Shown here: piece after piece, positions 1 to 8,290 of the stretch
Position numbering within the stretch: position 1 is the stretch's first letter
Layout of the letters: each line of letters opens with the position of its first letter
Source: Corynebacterium sp. HMSC08A12
GTDB taxonomy: Bacteria; Actinomycetota; Actinomycetes; Mycobacteriales; Mycobacteriaceae
Direction of reading: 5' to 3'
DNA length: 64,000 bases
NCBI RefSeq assembly: GCF_001807485.1
Contig: NZ_KV789168.1
Coordinates: 62,001 to 126,000, forward strand
The notes under the pieces: generated by a model
Told to the model about the DNA's origin: nothing
Seen by the model: only the letters and a program-made list of their open reading frames with translations
Databases searched by the model: none
Made by a program: the position numbers and the translations under genes

Positions 1-93
1 TTCCGCGTGGAGCACAAGAACGAAAAAACCGGCAAGACCTGCGCCTTGACCTTCCTCAAGACGCAGGTAGTGCCGGATATGCCGAAGGCCTAG
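1..93 (+). CDS. C-terminal fragment of an unidentified protein
   Basis: Only the last 30 codons are inside the window, in frame 1, ending at a TAG that shares bases with the stop codon of the convergent NADH dehydrogenase gene (CTAG at 90-93). The visible tail is basic and polar and ends in DMPKA. It carries no motif I recognise, so no function is proposed. The reading frame is open to the left edge, which supports a real gene entering the window. Confidence 0.5.
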   Translation, partial: FRVEHKNEKTGKTCALTFLKTQVVPDMPKA

Positions 94-1505
94 TCGGATA
101 CTGCGCGGGTGTCGCGACCCTCGCCGAAGCGCAGGTTGTCGCGAACCTCGATGGAGCGGATGCCTTCCTTGTCCTCCAGGTCGCGCAGCTTGCGGATCGC
201 GTTGCGCGCGTGCAGCTGCTGGCGGGTGGCCACCAGCTGCCAGCGGCGGCGGGACACGGAGTTCAGGCCCCAGCTGAAGGCCGCGACCGCACGGTTGCGG
301 AAGCCCACCATGTACAGCAGGTGCAGCACCAGCCACATGACCCAGCCGAAGAAGCCGGAGACCTCGGCCTTGTTCATCTTCACGACCGCGTTGAAGCGGG
401 AGACGATGGCCATGGAGCCCTTGTCGAAGTAGCTAAACGGAACGCGGCCTTCGGGGGCGGTGCCGTTGTTGACCTCATCCAGGATGGTGCTTGCCGCGTA
501 CTGGCCGCCCTGCATCGCCACCTGAGCCACGCCCGGCAGACGGTCCTTGCTCATCATGTCGCCCACGATGAAGATGTTGCGGTGCTCGCCCAGGGTCAGG
601 TCGTCGTTCACCGGCACGCGACCCGCGCGGTCGACCTCGATGCCAGCCTGCTCTGCCACGTGCTTGCCCAGCGGAGAAGCGGCAACACCAGCGGACCAGA
701 TCTTGGCGTAGGAGGGCACGAAGTGCTCCTCCTCGGTCTTCATGTCCTTGTAGCGCACGCCTTCCTTGGACACGTCGGTGACCAGGGAGTTGAGGATGAC
801 CTCCACGCCCAGGTCCTCCAGGCGGCGGGCAGCCTTGCGGCCCAGGCGCTTGCCGAACGGCGCCAGCACCTGCGAGCCACCGTCGATCAGCAGGATGCGG
901 GTGTCCTCAGTGTCGATCTCGCGGAACTCGTCGCGCAGGGTGCGGTGGGACATCTCGGCCAGCTGGCCGGCCAGCTCCACGCCGGTCGGGCCGGCGCCGA
1001 CGACCACGAAGGTCAGCAGGCGCTCGCGGGCCTCCGGGTCGGTGGTGATCTCGGCGCGCTCGAAGGCGCCGGTCACACGGGCGCGGATCTCCAGCGCGTC
1101 GTCGACGGTCTTCATACCCGGCGCGAACTCTGCGAACTGCTCGTTGCCGAAGTAGGACTGGCCGGCGCCGGCCGCCAGGATCAGCGAGTCGTACTTCAGT
1201 ACGGCATCGGTGCCGCCCAGGTCGGCGGTGACGGTCTGCTCGTTGATGTCCACGTTGCGGACCTCGCCCTTGACCACGCGGACGTTGTTCTGGTCCGCCA
1301 GGATCTGGCGGATGGACGGGGCGATCTCGCCCTCGGAGAGGATGCCGGTCGCAACCTGGTAAAGCAGCGGCTGGAACAGGTGGTGGTTCGTCCGGTCGAC
1401 GATTGTGACCTGGACGTTCTCGTTTTTAAACTTTTTCGCCGCAAACAGTCCGCCGAAGCCCGCGCCGATGATTACGACGTGGTGGCGGTTTGATGTGCTG
1501 GTCAT
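90..1505 (-). CDS. ndh: Type II NADH dehydrogenase (NDH-2)
   Basis: A 471-residue single-subunit flavoprotein that oxidises NADH and reduces menaquinone at the cytoplasmic face of the membrane without pumping protons. Two Rossmann motifs are visible: GAGFGG at residues 14-19 for FAD and GAGPTG at 170-175 for NADH. A conserved IVGD segment near residue 315 contacts the flavin, and a hydrophobic C-terminal stretch (about 385-415) fits membrane attachment. The length is normal for actinobacterial NDH-2. The ATG is preceded by a strong GAGGAGAAG ribosome site. The gene stands alone, divergent from the CFA-like gene and convergent, stop on stop, with the partial gene at the left edge. Corynebacteria lack complex I, so this is usually the main NADH entry point. 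Confidence 0.95.
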   Translation of the reverse strand: MTSTSNRHHVVIIGAGFGGLFAAKKFKNENVQVTIVDRTNHHLFQPLLYQVATGILSEGEIAPSIRQILADQNNVRVVKGEVRNVDINEQTVTADLGGTDAVLKYDSLILAAGAGQSYFGNEQFAEFAPGMKTVDDALEIRARVTGAFERAEITTDPEARERLLTFVVVGAGPTGVELAGQLAEMSHRTLRDEFREIDTEDTRILLIDGGSQVLAPFGKRLGRKAARRLEDLGVEVILNSLVTDVSKEGVRYKDMKTEEEHFVPSYAKIWSAGVAASPLGKHVAEQAGIEVDRAGRVPVNDDLTLGEHRNIFIVGDMMSKDRLPGVAQVAMQGGQYAASTILDEVNNGTAPEGRVPFSYFDKGSMAIVSRFNAVVKMNKAEVSGFFGWVMWLVLHLLYMVGFRNRAVAAFSWGLNSVSRRRWQLVATRQQLHARNAIRKLRDLEDKEGIRSIEVRDNLRFGEGRDTRAVSD

Positions 1506-1524
1506 CTAGTTGCTTCTCCTCAAT

Positions 1525-1547
1525 GATGGTTGTAATCCGGCACCATC
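1525..1547 (-). promoter_or_regulatory. Inverted repeat in the ndh leader
   Basis: GATGGT and ACCATC form perfect 6-bp arms separated by 11 bases, placed directly upstream of the ndh ribosome-binding site. It could be an operator or a leader hairpin. No regulator is identifiable from the sequence. The 176-base divergent space between ndh and the next gene holds no other feature I can support. Confidence 0.25.
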
Positions 1548-1681
1548 TTAATTGTTTCAGGCGTGCGCTTCACACCGAGATCCCCCGGATCTGAAAAATT
1601 CGGGCGCTTTCGGTTGCGCCTAGGAAGCCAAAAGTTGTTTTCCTAGTAACTTCGGGGGGAGTTACAGCGCAAAAGGAAGGC

Positions 1682-2917
1682 ATGATGACGTCTCCGTACA
1701 TCGACGAGGAACGCTGGCCGCGCCTGGTTGCCGCCCCGCAATCTCGTTTTATGGGCCGCCGGGCCGAGGCCGTCACCACGCGCATGGAAGCGCTACTTTC
1801 TTCTCACGGAATTGCTTTGAACGCCGGCTCGGTGCCGCACATGGTCGTTCGGGACGGCCAGGTGATCGATCGGGTAGTCGCCGAGGGCTGGTTGGGCTTG
1901 GCGGAAGGCTACATGGCCGGGGAGTGGTCCGCCGAACCGCTCCCGGAGGTTCTTGGAGCCTTGATGGATCAGCCCTTCGAGGGGAAGTTCGGGGAGTTTT
2001 TCGCCCGCCGGACTCCGAAGCGCCGCGGTCCGGCTCCGGGGGAGCTGCCGGAGGCCCTCGTGGAGCTCTACGCCGGCGCCACCCGCGCCACGGGCGCCGC
2101 CCAGTTCAGTAGCGCCTCCCGCACGAGCGCGCATGAGGACGGCATCGACTTCACCTGGTTCGGCGAGCCGGACCCAGTGGAGCGCCTTGACCTGGACGAC
2201 GCGCAGCGCCGCCGCATCACCACCATGCTCGACGAGGCCGAGGTCGGACCCGGCGACCGCGTGCTGGAGATGCCCTCCTCCGGCGGCCAGCTGGCAGTGC
2301 AGGCCGCCAAGCGCGGCGCCCGTGTGGACGTTCTGACCAGCGACGAGGACCACGCGGACGCCGTACGCGCCCGCGTCCACACCGCCGGGGTCGGGGGAGC
2401 AGTGAACGTGGAGGTCATCGCCGGGCCGGTGCCCTCCCCGCGCCAGTGGTCCGGCCGCTACGAGGCCATCTTCTCCGTCGAGCGCATGGAGACCCTGGGG
2501 CTCGGGGGTTTGAGCCACTACCTCAAGGCTGTCGACCGCATGCTCTCCGACGACGGGCTGGCCGTGATCCAGTCGATCATCGCCACCGACGAGATGCGTG
2601 AGACCGCCCGCGAATCCCTGGACGTCATGCGTGCCTACGTCTGGCCCGCCCTGGAGTACCCCACCGTCCAGCAGGTCCGCGAGGCCGCGGCCGAGCACAC
2701 CCAGCTCACCGTCGTCGCGGAGAACAACCTCAGCGCCCACCTGCGCGCAACGTTGCCACTGTGGCGTGCGAACTTCCTCTCCCGCGAGCGCCAGGCCGCG
2801 GCCGCCGGCTTTGACCCGGTGTTCCGCCACCTCTGGGACTACCAACTGGCTCTCCACGAGGCCCTGGCCACCTCCGAAGACATCGGGTGCGTCCAATTCG
2901 TCCTCGCCCCGAAGTAG
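1682..2917 (+). CDS. Cyclopropane-fatty-acid synthase-like methyltransferase, divergent
   Basis: A 411-residue member of the CFA/mycolic-acid cyclopropane synthase superfamily, whose members use SAM to methylate or cyclopropanate unsaturated acyl chains of phospholipids. Support comes from the overall length, an N-terminal CFA-type domain, a central methyltransferase fold (about 185-310) and a typical C-terminal block (FRHLWDYQLALHEA...VQFVL). The glycine-rich SAM loop is unusual: where family members read about GCGWGG after the acidic strand, this protein reads EMPSSGGQ. The later segment FSVERMETLG aligns with the family's VSVEMFEAVG-type block but is also altered. It may be a diverged enzyme with modified cofactor binding or an inactive paralogue. 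AAGGAAGG precedes the ATG. Confidence 0.75.
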   Translation: MMTSPYIDEERWPRLVAAPQSRFMGRRAEAVTTRMEALLSSHGIALNAGSVPHMVVRDGQVIDRVVAEGWLGLAEGYMAGEWSAEPLPEVLGALMDQPFEGKFGEFFARRTPKRRGPAPGELPEALVELYAGATRATGAAQFSSASRTSAHEDGIDFTWFGEPDPVERLDLDDAQRRRITTMLDEAEVGPGDRVLEMPSSGGQLAVQAAKRGARVDVLTSDEDHADAVRARVHTAGVGGAVNVEVIAGPVPSPRQWSGRYEAIFSVERMETLGLGGLSHYLKAVDRMLSDDGLAVIQSIIATDEMRETARESLDVMRAYVWPALEYPTVQQVREAAAEHTQLTVVAENNLSAHLRATLPLWRANFLSRERQAAAAGFDPVFRHLWDYQLALHEALATSEDIGCVQFVLAPK

Positions 2918-3002
2918 TTTTGCGATTTCCCCACGGGGCTCGCCGGATAGTTTTAGCGTAATAATAACTATTCGCGCATAACCCCCGAGAGGAACTCTTT
3001 CC

Positions 3003-4682
3003 GTGACTACTCCCACGAACCCCGATGTCATCATCGTTGGCGCCGGCCTGGCCGGCCTCGTCGCCGCCTACGAGGCGCAGAAGTCGGGTCTGAAGGTCCT
3101 GATCCTGGACCAGGAAAACCGCAACAACCTTGGCGGACAGGCATTCTGGTCGCTCGGTGGCCTGTTCTACGTGGGAAGCCCCGAGCAGAAGCTGATGGGG
3201 GTCAAAGACTCCGAGGAGCTCGCCTGGCGCGACTGGGAGAACTCCGCGCAGTTCGACGATTCCCAGAACGACTACTGGCCGCGCCGCTGGGGCCGCGAGT
3301 ACGTCCGCTTCGCAGCCACTGAAAAGCGCGACTACCTCAAGGCCCTCGGCCTCAATGTGCTGCCCACCGTCGGCTGGGCCGAGCGCGGTTCCGGAGACGC
3401 CAGCGGCCACGGCAACTCCGTTCCTCGCTTCCACCTGACCTGGGGCACTGGCCCGGAGGTCGTGCGCGTCTTCCGCGAGCCCATCGAGGCCGCGGAGGCG
3501 GAAGGCAAGGTCGAGTTCCGCTTCCGCCACCAGGTCGACGAGCTGATCGTAGAAAATGACGCCGTCGTCGGCGTGCGCGGCAGCGTGCTGGAACCGAGCG
3601 ATCTGGACCGCGGCGTGGCGTCCTCTAGAAAGACCGTAGGGGAGTTCGAGCTGCGCGCGCGTGCCGTCGTCGTGACTTCCGGCGGCATCGGCGGCAACCT
3701 CGACCTGGTGCGTCGCGCGTGGCCGACCGACCAGTGGGGCCCGGTGCCGAACGACATGGTCACCGGCGTGCCCGCTCACGTCGATGGCCGCATGATCCAG
3801 ATCTCCGAAACCGCCGGCGCGAACCTGGTGAACACCGACCGCATGTGGGCCTACACCGAGGGCATGAAGAACTGGAACTCCATTTGGCCCGGCCACGGTA
3901 TCCGCATCATCCCTGGCCCGTCCTCCCTGTGGATCGACGCGACCGGCAAGCGTTTCCCCAGCAACATCATCCCAGGTGGCGACACGATTGCTACCATGAA
4001 GCACCTCGGCACCACCGGCCATAGCTACTCCTGGTTCATCCTGAACAAGACGATTGCCGACAAGGAGTTCATCTTCTCCGGCTCCGAGCAGAACCCGGAC
4101 CTGACCATCAAGAAGGTTAAGAACCTGCTCTCCAAGGTCGGCCCCGGCACGCACCCCGCCGTGAAGGCATTCATGGACCATGGCGAGGACTGGGTGGTCG
4201 CCGACGACCTGGGTTCCCTGGTCGAGGGCATGAACGCCATCGCCGATGACGATGCCCCCGCCCTCGACGTCCACGACCTGCGCCGCATCATCGAGGACCG
4301 CGATTCGCAGGTGGACAACAACTTCAGCAAGGACGCGCAGATCAACTACATCCGCACTGCCCGCGGATACCTGGGCGACAAGATCGTCCGCTGCGCTGCC
4401 CCGCACCGCCTGCTCGATGAGTCGAAGGGGCCGCTGATCGCCGTCAAGCTGCACGTGCTGACCCGCAAGACCCTCGGCGGCATCGAGACCGACCTTTCCG
4501 GCCGTTGCCTGCGCACCGACGGCTCGGTTCTGCCCGGCCTTTACGCCGCCGGCGAGGTCGCCGGCTTCGGCGGTGGCGGCATGCACGGCAAGAACGCCCT
4601 CGAGGGCACCTTCCTCGGCGGCTGCATCCACTCCGGCAAGCGCGTCGGCGAGAACCTGAAGGCGACTATTGCTCAGCTCTAA
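3003..4682 (+). CDS. FAD-binding dehydrogenase (Rv0785 / 3-ketosteroid dehydrogenase-like)
   Basis: A 559-residue flavoprotein of the FAD_binding_2 (fumarate reductase/3-ketosteroid-delta1-dehydrogenase) family. It opens with the dinucleotide motif GAGLAG at residues 13-18. It contains a GGxGG stretch in the middle (VVTSGGIGGN) and ends with the flavin-contacting segment GEVAGFGGGGMHG and an ALEGTFLGG block. Similar mycobacterial proteins such as Rv0785 have no firmly assigned substrate. The start is GTG behind a GAGGAAC site. It sits 85 bases after the CFA-like gene on the same strand and overlaps the following amidase by 14 bases, so the two are probably co-translated. The substrate is unknown. 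Confidence 0.85.
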   Translation: MTTPTNPDVIIVGAGLAGLVAAYEAQKSGLKVLILDQENRNNLGGQAFWSLGGLFYVGSPEQKLMGVKDSEELAWRDWENSAQFDDSQNDYWPRRWGREYVRFAATEKRDYLKALGLNVLPTVGWAERGSGDASGHGNSVPRFHLTWGTGPEVVRVFREPIEAAEAEGKVEFRFRHQVDELIVENDAVVGVRGSVLEPSDLDRGVASSRKTVGEFELRARAVVVTSGGIGGNLDLVRRAWPTDQWGPVPNDMVTGVPAHVDGRMIQISETAGANLVNTDRMWAYTEGMKNWNSIWPGHGIRIIPGPSSLWIDATGKRFPSNIIPGGDTIATMKHLGTTGHSYSWFILNKTIADKEFIFSGSEQNPDLTIKKVKNLLSKVGPGTHPAVKAFMDHGEDWVVADDLGSLVEGMNAIADDDAPALDVHDLRRIIEDRDSQVDNNFSKDAQINYIRTARGYLGDKIVRCAAPHRLLDESKGPLIAVKLHVLTRKTLGGIETDLSGRCLRTDGSVLPGLYAAGEVAGFGGGGMHGKNALEGTFLGGCIHSGKRVGENLKATIAQL

Positions 4683-5946
4683 CGAATGGCGCGCCGAGGC
4701 ACTTGAGTGCGGCGCCGTGCCGCTCATTGAGAAGGCCCTCCGCCGTATCCGCGCTCAGGACCGGCACTTCAATGCCATCTCGGTTCTCCTGGACGACGAG
4801 GCTTTGGAAGCCGCCGCCGAGCTCGACTCCAGTACCGACCCTGGCCCACTGCACGGTGTACCGGTGCTCATCAAAGAGGAAGTCGACGTTCGCGGAGTGC
4901 CCACAACCTACGGCACTAATGCGAACCCCACGCCCGCCGCCACCGACGACGAAATCGTTCGTCGCTTGCGTAACGCGGGCGCGATCATTCTGGGCAAAAC
5001 CACTATGCCTGCCTTTGGCGCGTTCCCCTTCACCGAGTCCGAGGCCCGCGGTATCACCCGCAACCCGCACAATACGAGCTACACTCCGGGCGGTTCCTCC
5101 GGAGGCTCCGCCGTCGCCGTTGCCGCTGGTTGGGTGCCTTTCGCCGTCGGCGGCGATGGTGGCGGGTCCATCCGGATTCCCTCCGCGCACTGTGGCCTCT
5201 ATGGACTAAAGCCCGCTCGCGGCACACTGCCGGGGGAGGACCTGTGGTGCCGTCTCGGTACCGCCGGTCCCATCGCCCGTTCTGCACGCGACTGCGCCCT
5301 TCTTTTTGACGCCCTATCTGACTCCGTCGCTACCGAAACCGAGGGGGCGTCAATAAGAATCGGCGTGAGCCTGCAACCCTCAACGCCGCTAACCCCACCG
5401 CATCGTGACCATGTCCGTGCTGTGCACGCGATAGCTGAGCGGCTGCGCGGAATGGGCCACGAGGTGCGCGACTACAGGCTGCGGCATAAGGATCCGACGG
5501 CGGCGTTCGTCACTCAGTTTTTCGCAGGGATTCGCAAGGAGATTGCAAAGCTGGAGTATCCCGACCGCATCGAAAGGCGCCACAAGGTCACCCGCGCGGC
5601 AGGTGTGTGGGCCCAAGGTCCGGTGCTGCGCTGGGCCGAAGGATTCTCAGATCGGCTGGGGGAGCAGCTGGATCGAGTGTTCGACGACATTGACGTGCTG
5701 CTGACCCCGACTGTCGCTTCCCGCCCGGCGCGCGCCGGTGTGCTGTCGGGCAAGGGCATGCTGGCTGCACAGATCGCTAGTCTGCCATCGGTGGCTTACA
5801 CCGCTCTGTGGAATGTTTCCGGACACCCCGCGCTGAGTATTCCCGCAGGTAGAGGAAGCGATGGTCTGCCCGTCGGCGTGCAATTGGTGGCTCGCGACGA
5901 GCGCCTTCTGCTGGATCTAGCTAGCGCTTCATCATCCGCGCCATAA
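4669..5946 (+). CDS. Amidase (amidase-signature family)
   Basis: A 425-residue amidase-signature hydrolase that cleaves a carboxamide by a Ser-cisSer-Lys triad. The residues are visible: Lys69 in VLIK, the cis-serine Ser143 in the GGSSGGS motif, and the nucleophile Ser167 in GGDGGGSIRIP. The start is a TTG inside the end of the FAD dehydrogenase gene (14-base overlap), which implies translational coupling. The C-terminus stops just after the family's VGVQLVA block and is slightly short. The 3' end overlaps the convergent SDR by 26 bases. The physiological amide is not predictable. Glutaminyl-tRNA amidotransferase subunit A is less likely because no GatB or GatC gene is nearby. Confidence 0.9.
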   Translation: MLSSNEWRAEALECGAVPLIEKALRRIRAQDRHFNAISVLLDDEALEAAAELDSSTDPGPLHGVPVLIKEEVDVRGVPTTYGTNANPTPAATDDEIVRRLRNAGAIILGKTTMPAFGAFPFTESEARGITRNPHNTSYTPGGSSGGSAVAVAAGWVPFAVGGDGGGSIRIPSAHCGLYGLKPARGTLPGEDLWCRLGTAGPIARSARDCALLFDALSDSVATETEGASIRIGVSLQPSTPLTPPHRDHVRAVHAIAERLRGMGHEVRDYRLRHKDPTAAFVTQFFAGIRKEIAKLEYPDRIERRHKVTRAAGVWAQGPVLRWAEGFSDRLGEQLDRVFDDIDVLLTPTVASRPARAGVLSGKGMLAAQIASLPSVAYTALWNVSGHPALSIPAGRGSDGLPVGVQLVARDERLLLDLASASSSAP

Positions 5947-6715
5947 TTTCCGTCATGGCGCGCCGCGGCATGCGCTGCGACACGCTCATTAGCACCTTGT
6001 TGAACGTACCCGAGACCACAGACGGCGGCGGGGACTTGCGTAGCAAGGATTCGATTCCATCGGCCACAACGTCGTGGCTGCTCATTCGCTTCAGCCCTCC
6101 GTCGGCGCGGTCGCTGCCCGCCACCCGGAAGAACTCGGTCTCCGTCGGCCCGGGGCACAGCGCCATAATCCGCACGCCGGAGCCCTTCCGCTCGGCGTAC
6201 AGACCCTCCGTAAACGACAGAACAAACGACTTCGTCGCGCCGTAAACGACCATGCCGGGGGAGGGCTGGAACCCCGCGATAGACGCCACATTCAGAATGA
6301 ATCCATTCCCGCGCTCCTCGAACCGCGGCAGGAACATGTGCGTCAGCTCCACCAGCGCGTGCACGTTAACCGCGATTTCCGCGCGGAGGCGGTCGGTCGG
6401 GATGTCGGTAAAGGATTCGTAGTTGGCGAAGCCCGCGTTGTTGATCAGCGAGGTCACCGTAATCCCGCGCGTCGAAAGCTCCCACGAGATCTCGCCGGCC
6501 ACGCCGTGCTCGGATAGGTCTTTGGCTATTACCTCGACCTTTACTTTATGACGCCTCTTAATCTCCGCCGCAATCTTGTTCAGCCGATCCTGGCGGCGCG
6601 CGACCAGTACAAGGTTTGCGCCCTTGGCTGCCAGTTGGGTGGCGAATTCCTTGCCGAGGCCCGAGCTGGCGCCTGTGATGAGGACGGTTTCTTGGGAGAG
6701 ATCCAAAGTGCTCAT
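5921..6715 (-). CDS. Classical short-chain dehydrogenase/reductase
   Basis: A 264-residue NAD(P)-dependent oxidoreductase of the classical SDR family. The cofactor motif TGASSGLG lies at residues 14-21, the NNAG structural motif at 92-95, and the catalytic Ser145, Tyr158 and Lys162 (YxxxK) are all in place. The dibasic residues after the second strand (ARRQDR) favour NADP(H). The C-terminal region is basic. It is monocistronic, converges on the amidase gene and diverges from the DUF222-HNH gene. The substrate cannot be assigned. Confidence 0.9.
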   Translation of the reverse strand: MSTLDLSQETVLITGASSGLGKEFATQLAAKGANLVLVARRQDRLNKIAAEIKRRHKVKVEVIAKDLSEHGVAGEISWELSTRGITVTSLINNAGFANYESFTDIPTDRLRAEIAVNVHALVELTHMFLPRFEERGNGFILNVASIAGFQPSPGMVVYGATKSFVLSFTEGLYAERKGSGVRIMALCPGPTETEFFRVAGSDRADGGLKRMSSHDVVADGIESLLRKSPPPSVVSGTFNKVLMSVSQRMPRRAMTEIMARMMKR

Positions 6716-6816
6716 GGTGTCATTTTTACACGAAATCTGGGGCTTGGGTGGAGAATGAACATTAGGTCAAACGTTCTAGTAAAGATTGAGTCTTTGCATT
6801 TAAGTAGCCAAAAACC

Positions 6817-6846
6817 TTGACTGTGGTCGATTGTATGTTCTAAACT
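6817..6846 (+). promoter_or_regulatory. Sigma-A-type promoter for the DUF222-HNH gene
   Basis: TTGACT (6817-6822) and TAAACT (6841-6846) are separated by 18 bases, close to the primary-sigma consensus. They lie about 25 bases upstream of the chosen ATG at 6872, inside the AT-rich space divergent from the SDR gene. Confidence 0.5.
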
Positions 6847-6871
6847 GGTGTCAGTTCACGAAGGGGATCGT

Positions 6872-8287
6872 ATGAACACCACAACACTCGCCACAAACAC
6901 CACCGAACCGCCGCCCGATACTGTCGAGCCCTACTACCGGCTTGCGCGTTCCGACGACCCACTAACGGCGACGTCCCGTGCCCTCAATCTGACCCACCTC
7001 GCCATGGTCGAGCAGTCTACTCCGGCGCCGGACGACCTCGTTCCTGATCATGTCTCCAAGCTCGCGGTGCGTTTCGGCATCAGCAAGGTAGTGGCGGCCA
7101 ACTATGCCGACGCTGGGCTGATGCTCCAAGTCTTCCCACAGCTCCACCAGCTGTTCCGCAGCGGCGCTTTCACTATTCGTCATATCCAGCAGGTCACCGA
7201 GGCTGTCGAGGCCGTAGCCCCGGACAAGCGCGCCGAGGTGGAACAGGAGATCCTGAAGGCCCTTAAGCCCACCGTGCCGAACCAGCAGGTTCCCACCCCA
7301 CGGGCGGCCTACAACAAGGTCAAGGCGATTGTGGGGGATCGGGACAAGCTAGCGGTTCCGCTGGACGACACTCCGCCCATGGACACGAATTCGCCCGAAT
7401 TGGTGATCGACCGCAGCCAGTACGAGACCACCGCGTTCACCCTCACAGTGCCGCGCCTGCGCGGCGTGGAGCTGCACAAGGCGGTGAAGGCGGCCTCCCT
7501 GAAGCGCGGATGCTCCATGGGGGAGGCTTTCCTGGCGATGCTCGAGCAGAACATCACCACCGACGTCACCTTGAACCTGTACAAGGCCGTCGGCCCGCAG
7601 CCCCGCGGAGTCTTCGCCGAGGATCACTGGCTGTCCGAGGCCGCTAGTTGCGAGTGGCTCGCGAAAGTCACCCACCTGGCAGCCCCCGGTTACACCGCGA
7701 CGGAGGGGTACCAGCCGACGGAGTTGCTGCGGGCGTCAGTAATAGGGCGCGATGGGCACTGCCGTTTTCCGGGCTGTGATGCGCCGGGGTACACATGCGA
7801 CATCGACCATGTGCACCGCCACGCCGACGGCGGACCGACGTCGACGGCGAATATGCATCTGCTCTGTCGTACCCATCACCGGCTGAAAACGGCCGGTACC
7901 TGGGACGTTGCGCTGCACGCCGATGGCACCGAAGTGTGGACCTCGCACGGAGACGGCCACGAGGTTGTCACCGTGCCCGACGGGCCACTAGCGCGCGAGA
8001 ACTTCGCCGAGCGCGGGGTGCGCAAGGCGCGGGTGGTGCGCAAGCTTAACGAGGAGAAGCTCAACGCCGATCCGATGATGCCGCGCGGGCTGTCCATCAC
8101 CCGCGAGGAGCTGCAGAAGATGCTGAACTGCGCCTCCGTCGGAGAAATCAAGGAAGAGCTTCAGCGGCGGATCAAGAGTGAGATCACGATCGCCAACGCC
8201 ATCGCCGAGCTGGCGCGAAAGGAACTGAACAGCCAGATCAAGCAGCTCAAACAATTGCAGAAGGACGAAGAGGAGCCGCCGTTCTAA
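6872..8287 (+). CDS. DUF222 / 13E12-repeat family HNH endonuclease-like protein
   Basis: A 471-residue protein with an N-terminal DUF222 domain and a C-terminal HNH nuclease module. The HNH core includes paired cysteines (CRFPGC), DIDH, and a final CRTHH that together form the metal-binding betabetaalpha fold. A charged helical tail rich in Lys, Glu and Gln follows. The frame is open to a GTG at 6848, but the ATG at 6872 has a proper GAAGGGG site 5-8 bases upstream and is preferred. These proteins are multicopy in corynebacteria and mycobacteria (13E12 repeat family), and their role is unknown; they are sometimes linked to mobile DNA. No repeats or integration scars are visible here. Confidence 0.85.
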   Translation: MNTTTLATNTTEPPPDTVEPYYRLARSDDPLTATSRALNLTHLAMVEQSTPAPDDLVPDHVSKLAVRFGISKVVAANYADAGLMLQVFPQLHQLFRSGAFTIRHIQQVTEAVEAVAPDKRAEVEQEILKALKPTVPNQQVPTPRAAYNKVKAIVGDRDKLAVPLDDTPPMDTNSPELVIDRSQYETTAFTLTVPRLRGVELHKAVKAASLKRGCSMGEAFLAMLEQNITTDVTLNLYKAVGPQPRGVFAEDHWLSEAASCEWLAKVTHLAAPGYTATEGYQPTELLRASVIGRDGHCRFPGCDAPGYTCDIDHVHRHADGGPTSTANMHLLCRTHHRLKTAGTWDVALHADGTEVWTSHGDGHEVVTVPDGPLARENFAERGVRKARVVRKLNEEKLNADPMMPRGLSITREELQKMLNCASVGEIKEELQRRIKSEITIANAIAELARKELNSQIKQLKQLQKDEEEPPF

Positions 8288-8290
8288 CCA

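Noticed and set aside
6872..8287. A defence or mobile nuclease island based on the HNH protein
   Set aside because: DUF222-HNH proteins are ordinary multicopy corynebacterial genes, and no integrase, repeats or other defence genes are next to it.
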